Source: Lachnospiraceae bacterium
GTDB taxonomy: Bacteria > Bacillota > Clostridia > Lachnospirales > Lachnospiraceae
Reading direction: 5' to 3'
Assembly: GCA_017540605.1 (NCBI GenBank)
Contig: JAFYAS010000034.1
Span: 79,518 to 143,517 of the forward strand
DNA: 64,000 nt
Numbering within the stretch: the stretch's first letter is position 1; each line of letters opens with the position of its first letter. The notes under the pieces are model-generated. The model was not told the origin of the DNA, ran no database searches, and saw only the letters and a list, made by a program, of their open reading frames with translations. This document shows positions 20,164-26,407 of this stretch, in pieces. The translations under genes and the position numbers were made by a program.

Positions 20164-20706
20164 ATGGCAAAGTTTGTATGTAGTGTATGCGGTTATGTGT
20201 ATGAGGGTGATGAGGCTCCGGCAGAGTGTCCTGTATGTCATGCGCCCGCAGAGAAGTTCAACAAACAGGAAGGGGATATGACCTGGGCGGCTGAACATGT
20301 AGTGGGAGTTGCAAAGGGTGTGAGCGAGGATATCATTGAGGATCTTCGTTCGAACTTCACAGGGGAGTGTTCTGAGGTTGGTATGTATCTTGCAATGGCA
20401 AGAGTTGCATTCCGCGAGGGCTATCCCGAGGTGGGAATGTATTTCGAAAAAGCCGCCTATGAAGAGGCAGAGCATGCAGCAAAGTTCGCAGAGCTTTTGG
20501 GTGAGGTTCTTACTGATTCCACCAAGAAAAATCTTGAGATGAGAGTTGACGCAGAGAACGGTGCAACAGCCGGAAAGACTGATCTTGCAAAGAGAGCTAA
20601 GGCAGCAAATCTTGATGCGATCCATGATACAGTTCATGAGATGGCAAGAGATGAGGCAAGACACGGAAAGGCATTCAAGGGACTCCTTGACAGATATTTC
20701 GGATAA
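20164..20706 (+). CDS. Reverse rubrerythrin (rubredoxin domain first)
   Basis: 180 residues. The rubredoxin-like iron site is at the N-terminus (C-S-V-C-G-Y and C-P-V-C-H, residues 6-29), and the ferritin-like diiron domain follows with E-C-S-E-V-G, E-E-A-E-H-A and D-E-A-R-H-G-K ligand patterns. The order is opposite to classical rubrerythrin. Such proteins reduce peroxide or oxygen in anaerobes using electrons from NADH via rubredoxin. Strong GGAGGAAG site. The next gene is a free rubredoxin, its likely electron donor. Confidence 0.95.
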   Translation: MAKFVCSVCGYVYEGDEAPAECPVCHAPAEKFNKQEGDMTWAAEHVVGVAKGVSEDIIEDLRSNFTGECSEVGMYLAMARVAFREGYPEVGMYFEKAAYEEAEHAAKFAELLGEVLTDSTKKNLEMRVDAENGATAGKTDLAKRAKAANLDAIHDTVHEMARDEARHGKAFKGLLDRYFG

Positions 20707-20727
20707 AAGTATTGGGAGGTAAGATTT

Positions 20728-20901
20728 ATGGATAAGTATTTTTGTAATGCATGTGGCTATGAGTATGATCCCGAGAAGGGTGATCCTGAGCATGGAATAG
20801 CACCCGGAACTGCATTTGAGGATCTTCCGGATGATTGGGTTTGTCCTCTTTGCGGAGTATCAAAGGATATGATGATGAAGAGAAATCCGAATCATCAGTA
20901 A
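20728..20901 (+). CDS. Rubredoxin
   Basis: A 57-residue protein with two C-x2-C-G knuckles (C-N-A-C-G-Y at residues 6-11 and C-P-L-C-G at about 39-43) and the W-V-C-P-L-C-G core typical of rubredoxin, with a [15 protein letters not shown] linker. It binds one iron and carries single electrons. GGGAGG precedes the ATG at a good distance. Lies 21 bases after the reverse rubrerythrin and is followed directly by a terminator, so the two form a peroxide/oxygen defence operon. Confidence 0.96.
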   Translation: MDKYFCNACGYEYDPEKGDPEHGIAPGTAFEDLPDDWVCPLCGVSKDMMMKRNPNHQ

Positions 20902-20904
20902 AAT

Positions 20905-20946
20905 AAAAAATGATCGTAGCTTTTAATAGTTACGATCATTTTTTTA
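20905..20946 (+). terminator. Rho-independent terminator after rubredoxin
   Basis: The arms A-rich-ATGATCGTA (to 20918) and TACGATCAT (from 20931) form a hairpin with an eight- to twelve-base loop, followed by seven T. The A-run before the hairpin would also let it work on the other strand. Confidence 0.9.
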
Positions 20947-20978
20947 CTTAATAGTAAACTTTGTTTCCTATTAAATAA

Positions 20979-21072
20979 AAAACGCTCCGCGAGGATGCGC
21001 ACTCGCGAGTTTGGAAATTATTCCTTTGAGTAATCGTGCTCGGCGCGAGAGTTTCGCAAGCGAAACTCTTTT
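20979..21072. other. GC-rich structured intergenic element of unknown nature
   Basis: About 95 bases with much higher GC than the flanks, between the rubredoxin terminator and the next promoter. It contains CTCCGCGAG (20985-20993) that can pair with CTCGCGAG (21002-21009) with one bulge, and AGAGTTTCGC (21048-21057) that pairs perfectly with GCGAAACTCT (21060-21069) around CAAG. CGCGAG occurs three times. No reading frame with a ribosome site crosses it. It could be a small RNA, a dispersed repeat of the REP type, or a remnant of a mobile element. The remaining bases of the 20902-21281 gap hold only the terminator and the promoter listed. Confidence 0.55.
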
Positions 21073-21144
21073 GTGCAAATTGTCACCTATCTTTTTGTAA
21101 TAAGTAAAGTTGTTGTTCATTAAAGAGAAAAATAAACAGAAGTA

Positions 21145-21173
21145 TTGCATTTATTACGAAAATGTTATATTAT
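21145..21173 (+). promoter_or_regulatory. Promoter of the Lys/Ala-rich protein gene
   Basis: TTGCAT at 21145-21150 and TATTAT at 21168-21173 are 17 bases apart. The predicted leader of the next gene is about 100 bases. Confidence 0.6.
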
Positions 21174-21281
21174 CACCTTTGTAAAAAATCTAGAAGGAAG
21201 TTGAACAAGCTATGATATGTCTTTCGACATTGTCATATAACTTGATTCACAAAAACATTAGTTGAAAAGGAGATAGGGAAA

Positions 21282-21779
21282 ATGGCAACTAAGAAGACAG
21301 ATAGTTCAGCAATCGATGCAGCAATGAAGAAGGTTGAGGCTAAGAAGGCAGACGAGGCTAAGAAGGCTGCTGAGACAAAGGTAGCAGCTCCTGCAAAGAA
21401 GGAAGCAGCTAAGGCTCCTGCAAAGAAGGAAGCAGCTAAGGCTCCTGCAAAGAAGGAAGCAGCTAAGGCTCCTGCAAAGAAGGAAGCAGCTCCCAAGAAG
21501 GAAGAGGCTAAGAAGGCAGCTCCCGCAAAGAAGGCAGCAGCTCCCAAGAAAGAGGCAGCTAAGGCTCCTGCAAAGAAGGCAGCACCTGCAAAGAAGTCTA
21601 CCGGTGTTTTTGTAAAGCTTGAGACAAGCAAAGGTGATATTTCAATTGATGATATCGTAGCTAAGATTCAGGAGCAGACCGGTAAGAAGGCTGTTAAGGA
21701 AGTTTATGTTCAGCCTGAGAACAACGTAGTATTCTACGTAGCTGATGGTGCTGACGGAAGCGTAGCACTCTTCGATTAA
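21282..21779 (+). CDS. Lys/Ala/Pro-repeat protein with DUF6465-like C-terminus
   Basis: 165 residues. Residues about 10-105 are low-complexity Lys-Ala-Pro-Glu sequence with nine-residue repeats (A-P-A-K-K-E-A-A-K), like the tail of histone H1-type nucleoid proteins. The last 60 residues form a small folded domain (G-V-F-V-K-L-E-T-S-K-G-D-I-S then V-K-E-V-Y-V-Q-P-E-N-N) matching the DUF6465 proteins I know from Lachnospiraceae. The basic part could bind nucleic acid or cell-wall polymers; this is inference. Own promoter, AAGGAG ribosome site and own terminator, so a single-gene unit, with codons of a highly expressed gene. Confidence 0.75.
   Translation: MATKKTDSSAIDAAMKKVEAKKADEAKKAAETKVAAPAKKEAAKAPAKKEAAKAPAKKEAAKAPAKKEAAPKKEEAKKAAPAKKAAAPKKEAAKAPAKKAAPAKKSTGVFVKLETSKGDISIDDIVAKIQEQTGKKAVKEVYVQPENNVVFYVADGADGSVALFD
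21387..21491 (+). repeat. 27-base tandem repeat inside the Lys/Ala-rich gene
   Basis: Three perfect 27-base copies start at 21387, 21414 and 21441, and a 24-base partial copy at 21468. They code for A-P-A-K-K-E-A-A-K. Perfect DNA identity means recent expansion; copy number probably varies between strains. Confidence 0.95.
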
Positions 21780-21823
21780 TCTTTATAGTATATAATAAAA
21801 ATATCGAGACCGAACATAAGGAA

Positions 21824-21850
21824 GACCCTCGCATTTGCGAGGGTTTTCTT
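21824..21850 (+). terminator. Terminator after Lys/Ala-rich gene
   Basis: ACCCTCGC (21825-21832) pairs with GCGAGGGT (21837-21844) around a four-base loop, followed by TTTTCTT. Confidence 0.9.
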
Positions 21851-21921
21851 GTTGTTTTTATGTTGCGTATTTCTCATTATTATGATACATTTTTTGTAAC
21901 TGAATTTTAGGAGAGATCAAT

Positions 21922-23040
21922 ATGGGTTGGAATGCCAACGGTTCAAGCTTTACAGAAACTGAGCTTGACAGAATTTCAAAAATGTATTATGACTGCGCAG
22001 ATGAAAAGAAGAAGATTGAGCTTGCTCTTTCCGAAGCTGAGTTTCATTATAAGCATCTTAAAAGGAATATGTCGAATTCATCGATTAAGCTTTTTACCTG
22101 GACCTTCGCGATAATTCCCCTTACCCTTATATTGATCGCATATATAGTTGATGTTATTGCGATATTGAAGGAAGGGGCTTCGGGACAGTGGGACGGTTTT
22201 GTACTTCTTCCGGATTTTTTGTGTATAGCCTTTGTAGGTCCTTTTTCTATCAAATTATGGAAACAATATCTGTCGACTGCCAATCGTTTTGTGGGAGTGG
22301 ATGAAAAGCTTCTTGGGCATGAACGTTATCGTAAAAACTATGATGATGATGAGAAAGAGACTGAGGACACTCTTGCCATGCTAAAGATGAGTATGGAGAG
22401 GATTAATGCTGAGATAGAAGAATTAGAACGACTTAAAAATGATGAGCTCGAGAAGCTTAGAGAGAGCAAGCTTAAGAAGAAAGAGGAAGAGATTGAAGTC
22501 TCTGATGACGATAAGGAACAGAAGGGCTTTAGAGTCAGGCCTGTTATCTTTGATGAATCTGAAAGGAAAGAGCTTTTAAAGAGCTATGACTATGATATCG
22601 AAAGACTTACAGGTGAACTGAATGAGCTTGAGAGACAGTATTATGATTCTTATAACCTAGCTGATAAGATCGATGCCGAAGGAGAGCAGGCTATAAGGAA
22701 TCTGATATTGATGATAGCTATCTATATCATGCTTTCTGTATTTGCCGGAATAGTCATGAGTAATGTTGGCTCAATGGGGATTCTTATTTCCAATATTGTT
22801 ATGGTCAGTGTATTTTTCTTCATTCTCTACCGTTTTGTCAAGGATTATTCGCCGAAGATCAGACTCTATACTGTAGAGCACAACAGAGACCTGATAAGAA
22901 CCTATGCTGACAACAGAGGTCTCTATCCTACCGAAAAGATAAGAAGTGAATTGAGTGAAAGGATAGGTGCTTGTCAGAGAGAACTGACTGCGGCAAATTA
23001 CAATAAGATGCTGGTAAAGGAAGGGATTAAAAACAATTAA
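21922..23040 (+). CDS. Coiled-coil membrane protein of unknown function
   Basis: 372 residues. Helical N-terminus, two membrane helices at about residues 57-77 and 90-108, a highly charged coiled-coil section (about 125-245), two more membrane helices at about 253-290, and a helical C-terminus. No known domain is recognised. Both membrane pairs appear as hairpins, so the coiled coil is probably cytoplasmic. AGGAGAG lies before the ATG. It is followed after 11 bases by the expansin gene, suggesting one transcript. Confidence 0.7.
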   Translation: MGWNANGSSFTETELDRISKMYYDCADEKKKIELALSEAEFHYKHLKRNMSNSSIKLFTWTFAIIPLTLILIAYIVDVIAILKEGASGQWDGFVLLPDFLCIAFVGPFSIKLWKQYLSTANRFVGVDEKLLGHERYRKNYDDDEKETEDTLAMLKMSMERINAEIEELERLKNDELEKLRESKLKKKEEEIEVSDDDKEQKGFRVRPVIFDESERKELLKSYDYDIERLTGELNELERQYYDSYNLADKIDAEGEQAIRNLILMIAIYIMLSVFAGIVMSNVGSMGILISNIVMVSVFFFILYRFVKDYSPKIRLYTVEHNRDLIRTYADNRGLYPTEKIRSELSERIGACQRELTAANYNKMLVKEGIKNN

Positions 23041-23051
23041 GGAGTTATCAT

Positions 23052-24074
23052 ATGAAGATAAAAAGTATACTCATAGCAATGCTTATGGGTTTGTCAATTT
23101 TTTCCTCGGGGTTGTTTTTCATGGATGGAAACTGCGCTGATAAAAAGGTGAAGCTTTCAAAAACAAAAATAACTATGACGGTTGGAAAGACCCAAACCAT
23201 AAAGCTTAAAAATGCAAAGAAAAAGAATGTTAAGTGGTCATCCTCGAATAAGAAGATTGCAACTGTTACCAAGGCTGGAAAGATAAAGGCAAAGAAAAAG
23301 GGTAGTGTAAAGATCACTGCAAAATATGATGGAAAGAAATATGTATGTAAGGTTACGGTGAAGGCTAAAAAAACATCTCAAAATAATACCGAAGCCCCAA
23401 CAGAGGCAACCACTGAGGCCACCACAGAGGCGACTACAGAAAAGACCTTTGATCCTACAGAATATGCCTTAGACAAGGTTCATGAGGGTGAGGCGACCTA
23501 TTACAACAAGGATGGCATGGGCTGTGCCGATATTGATTTTATGGAGGCAACCTACTATACCTGCGCTTTAAATAAAGAGGATTATCTTAATAATATGGCG
23601 GGCGCATACCTTGAGGTAACTGACAAGGACGGTGACAAGATAAATGTTGTTGTGACGGATCAGCTTCCTGAGGGGAAGAAGGGAGATATAGACCTTACCG
23701 CCAAATCCTTTGCTGCGATCGAGCCTTTAGGAACCGGAAGAATGAAGGTCACCTGGAGGATCATTCCTCTTCCCACAACAGAGAATATCAGCTATAAGTT
23801 TAAGGATGGGAGCACCAGATGGTGGGCTCAGATTCAGGTGAGAAATCATAGATATCCTGTTGCTAAGTTTGAGTTTTTGGATGCTAAGACCGGCGAGTTT
23901 ATCGAGTTAAAGAGAACCTATTATAATTATTATACAGCGGCAAACGGTATCATGGGAGCAGGCCCCTATACCTTTCGTGTCACCGATATTTACGGACATG
24001 TGGTGATCGATGAGAATATACCTCTTAAGGAGGATGGATCTGAGGTAAAGGGAAGTTCCAATTTTCCATATTAA
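23052..24074 (+). CDS. Secreted expansin (EXLX1 type) with N-terminal BIG2-like domain
   Basis: 340 residues. Signal peptide about 1-30, a Lys-rich Ig-like BIG2 domain (about 32-112, with W-S-S-S-N-K-K-I-A-T-V), a Thr/Glu linker (about 115-135), then a two-domain bacterial expansin. D1 has H-E-G-E-A-T-Y-Y, A-G-A-Y-L-E-V and V-T-D-Q-L-P-E-G, with the essential Asp at about 203; D2 has S-T-R-W-W-A-Q-I-Q-V-R-N-H-R-Y-P-V (Trp 257 and 258) and Y-Y-N-Y-Y, the aromatic cellulose-binding face. The match to Bacillus EXLX1 is strong throughout. Expansins loosen cellulose-hemicellulose contacts without hydrolysis. The BIG2 part may tie the protein to the cell surface. Terminator follows directly. Confidence 0.94.
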   Translation: MKIKSILIAMLMGLSIFSSGLFFMDGNCADKKVKLSKTKITMTVGKTQTIKLKNAKKKNVKWSSSNKKIATVTKAGKIKAKKKGSVKITAKYDGKKYVCKVTVKAKKTSQNNTEAPTEATTEATTEATTEKTFDPTEYALDKVHEGEATYYNKDGMGCADIDFMEATYYTCALNKEDYLNNMAGAYLEVTDKDGDKINVVVTDQLPEGKKGDIDLTAKSFAAIEPLGTGRMKVTWRIIPLPTTENISYKFKDGSTRWWAQIQVRNHRYPVAKFEFLDAKTGEFIELKRTYYNYYTAANGIMGAGPYTFRVTDIYGHVVIDENIPLKEDGSEVKGSSNFPY

Positions 24075-24082
24075 TAACGATC

Positions 24083-24109
24083 AAAGACGGGCTGTTTCCG
24101 TCTTTTTTC
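24083..24109 (+). terminator. Terminator after expansin gene
   Basis: AAAGACGG (24083-24090) pairs with CCGTCTTT (24098-24105) around a seven-base loop; the second arm runs into six T. Confidence 0.88.
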
Positions 24110-24110
24110 A

Positions 24111-24139
24111 ATGACAGAAAAATCAATTCGTGTTATAAT
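24111..24139 (+). promoter_or_regulatory. Promoter of the small protein / MoxR cluster
   Basis: ATGACA at 24111-24116, a 17-base spacer, and TGTTATAAT with the -10 hexamer at 24134-24139 (extended -10). It begins two bases after the expansin terminator. Confidence 0.8.
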
Positions 24140-24176
24140 CAGTATATCTATTGTGATGCGAAACGGAGGTAGAAAA

Positions 24177-24383
24177 ATGGATGAGAATACAATGATCAAC
24201 GATCTTATAGCACAGCTTGATTCGGGTGTTGCAAGCGGTACCGGACACATCAATGTAAATGTGAAGGAAGGGGCTGCTGATAAAGAGGTACAGACTCAGG
24301 GAAGTCCCGATTGTTCGGTTAACATATTTGCCTGTGCAATTCCAACACTTGATGACGGTTCGGACGATCTCCCTATTGATTAA
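24177..24383 (+). CDS. Small acidic protein, unknown family, upstream of MoxR
   Basis: 68 residues from ATG 24177, which has CGGAGGT upstream; a longer frame from 24111 would start inside the promoter and is rejected. It has D-L-I-A-Q-L-D, five residues, then G-T-G, and a C-terminal part with two Cys eight residues apart (D-C-S-V-N-I-F-A-C-A-I-P-T-L) and an acidic end. The N-terminal pattern is shared with the 51-residue protein at 36111-36266. No signal peptide. It is the first gene before MoxR-DUF58-transglutaminase. Function not known; a peptide precursor or a small regulatory subunit are both possible. Confidence 0.75.
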   Translation: MDENTMINDLIAQLDSGVASGTGHINVNVKEGAADKEVQTQGSPDCSVNIFACAIPTLDDGSDDLPID

Positions 24384-24404
24384 GATTTTTAAAAGGAACA
24401 GATA

Positions 24405-25328
24405 ATGAGCAAATTAGATGAAGTAAAGAAACAGATAGGTCTTGCCATAAAGGGTAAGGACGAGGTTATAGACAAGGTTCTTGCGACCATACTTGCAGGG
24501 GGGCATATTCTTTTGGAGGATATTCCGGGAGTCGGAAAGACTACTCTTGCCATGGCTCTTGCGAAATCTCTTTCTATGGATTATAAGAGGGTTCAGTTTA
24601 CTCCTGATGTTCTTCCAAGTGATATCATGGGCTTTTCCATGTACAATGCAAAGACCGGTGATTTTGAATACAGAGAGGGGTCTGCATTCTGCAATCTTTT
24701 TTTGGCTGATGAGATAAACAGAACCTCACCGAAAACTCAGTCGGCTCTTTTGGAGATCATGGAGGAGAAGCATGTGACGGTTGACGGTGTCACCAGAGAT
24801 CTTCCCAAGCCATTTACCGTTATAGCAACGGAGAATCCTCTTGGTTCTTCGGGAACTCAGATGCTTCCCGAGTCACAGCTTGATCGATTTATGATCTGTC
24901 TTACTATGGGTTATCCCTCTCACGAGGCAGCTATTGAGATACTTAAGGGTCAGGAGCTGACACCCATAAACAGCATTAAGCCTGTGATGGGAGTGGATGA
25001 GCTTATAAGCTATCAGGAAAAGGCGAATACCCTTTCCGTTCATGATTCTATTTTTGATTATATAGTTGAGATCACCGAGGCTACCAGAAGGAGTGAGTAT
25101 TTTTCATTGGGCGCAAGTCCCAGAGGCTCCATAGCTCTTCTTCGTATGTCAAGAGCAGTGGCTGTTTTAAGGGACAGGGATTTTGTGACTCCGGAGGATA
25201 TCAGCTATATCATCGGTGATGTTCTTGCTCACAGAGTAAGACTCGGAACAAAGGCAAGAGCCAACGGACTTGATTCCAGGGCGGCTCTTTTAGAGGTGCT
25301 TAAAACAGTAAAGCTTCCCAGGACGTGA
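24405..25328 (+). CDS. MoxR-family AAA+ ATPase
   Basis: 307 residues. Walker A G-V-G-K-T-T with Lys at 45, Walker B L-F-L-A-D-E (Asp 102, Glu 103) followed by I-N-R, the sensor region A-T-E-N-P, and S-P-R-G in the lid domain. MoxR ATPases act as chaperones that mature or activate partner proteins, often with a DUF58 protein coded next to them, as here. Starts 21 bases after the small protein; one base separates it from the DUF58 gene. Confidence 0.95.
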   Translation: MSKLDEVKKQIGLAIKGKDEVIDKVLATILAGGHILLEDIPGVGKTTLAMALAKSLSMDYKRVQFTPDVLPSDIMGFSMYNAKTGDFEYREGSAFCNLFLADEINRTSPKTQSALLEIMEEKHVTVDGVTRDLPKPFTVIATENPLGSSGTQMLPESQLDRFMICLTMGYPSHEAAIEILKGQELTPINSIKPVMGVDELISYQEKANTLSVHDSIFDYIVEITEATRRSEYFSLGASPRGSIALLRMSRAVAVLRDRDFVTPEDISYIIGDVLAHRVRLGTKARANGLDSRAALLEVLKTVKLPRT

Positions 25329-25329
25329 T

Positions 25330-26391
25330 ATGAAAAAGATCGGTAATATAATAAAATATCTGATAGTATTTGTGCTCAATCTTTTGATGTTCTTTTTCCT
25401 TCATGGGTATTTCAATCTTGTGATATTGATACTTCTTATCCTGTTTCCCATGGTGTCTTTTTTTGCGGCCTATATGGTGAACAGGAGAGTCTCATTTTCC
25501 TTTAGAGGACCAAGAGAGAGTATGCATATTGATGATATGTTCAACCTGGGTGTGAGGATTAAAAATGACACTCTATTTCCTATCATCAATGCGGAGCTTA
25601 CCATAGAGACTGAGAATACATTTCTTGGTTATAAGGGCAAGGAAACCCTGAACATACCAATCCATGCCCATACAGAGGATGAGATACTCTTTCCTTTGAT
25701 GAGTGAACATCTCGGCCTTCTTCATATTGAGCTAAAGAAGATAAGGATCACAGACTGGCTTGGCATCATGGATTTTTCAAAGAAGCTTGATGATCATACT
25801 GAGATATCTATTCTTCCTTTTTCAAGAGTATCAGTAGAACCGGATCTTTCCGTTGTCAATACCGGTATGACGGAGATGGAGGAGAGTAAAAAGAAGGGAC
25901 ATGATTATTCAGAGGTCAGTGAGATCAGAGAATATCAACCGGGGGACAAGCTTCAGAACATTCACTGGAAGCTGTCTGCAAAAAAGGACGAGCTGATGGT
26001 AAAGGACAGAGAAAGCCTTTCATCAAGTCAGATCCTTATGCTTGTTGAGCTTTATAACAACAGGTCGGTTATCATCGACAGGATCATATCTGCGGCCTAT
26101 GGAGTGGCAGTATATTTTTTGCAAAATCAGATCCCATTTTCTCTCATGTGGTGGAGTATAGCAGAACAGGATATGAAGAGTCGTTCCATTGACAACACCT
26201 CGGATCTATATGAATGGATCATGGCTGTCTATTATGAGGTTCTTTATTCAGATGCCACCATGGGATGTGATATGATGAGAAGACTTTCCCTTGATGGCTC
26301 CAGGTTCCTTGTGATCTGCGAAGCAAAATCAGTTACCGGCTCAGCGCTATTTAATTACGAGGGCGATGTAGAGGGAATCGTAACAGAATAA
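25330..26391 (+). CDS. DUF58 membrane-anchored protein
   Basis: 353 residues. Two close membrane helices at about residues 8-50, a beta domain, then the DUF58 signature Y-Q-P-G-D-K-L-Q-N-I-H-W-K-L-S-A-K near residues 202-218 and a VWA-like C-terminal fold. It is the usual partner of MoxR and of the large transglutaminase-like protein coded next. Role is probably in assembling or regulating a cell-envelope complex; the substrate is unknown. Confidence 0.92.
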   Translation: MKKIGNIIKYLIVFVLNLLMFFFLHGYFNLVILILLILFPMVSFFAAYMVNRRVSFSFRGPRESMHIDDMFNLGVRIKNDTLFPIINAELTIETENTFLGYKGKETLNIPIHAHTEDEILFPLMSEHLGLLHIELKKIRITDWLGIMDFSKKLDDHTEISILPFSRVSVEPDLSVVNTGMTEMEESKKKGHDYSEVSEIREYQPGDKLQNIHWKLSAKKDELMVKDRESLSSSQILMLVELYNNRSVIIDRIISAAYGVAVYFLQNQIPFSLMWWSIAEQDMKSRSIDNTSDLYEWIMAVYYEVLYSDATMGCDMMRRLSLDGSRFLVICEAKSVTGSALFNYEGDVEGIVTE

Positions 26392-26407
26392 AAAAGAAAG
26401 AATAGTT

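Noticed and set aside
20041..20793. 250-codon minus-strand frame over murF, rubrerythrin and rubredoxin
   Set aside because: Spans three well-identified plus-strand genes and their gaps; no domain seen.
21387..21491. 27-base direct repeats as a CRISPR or iteron array
   Set aside because: No spacers and entirely within a coding frame for Lys/Ala repeats.
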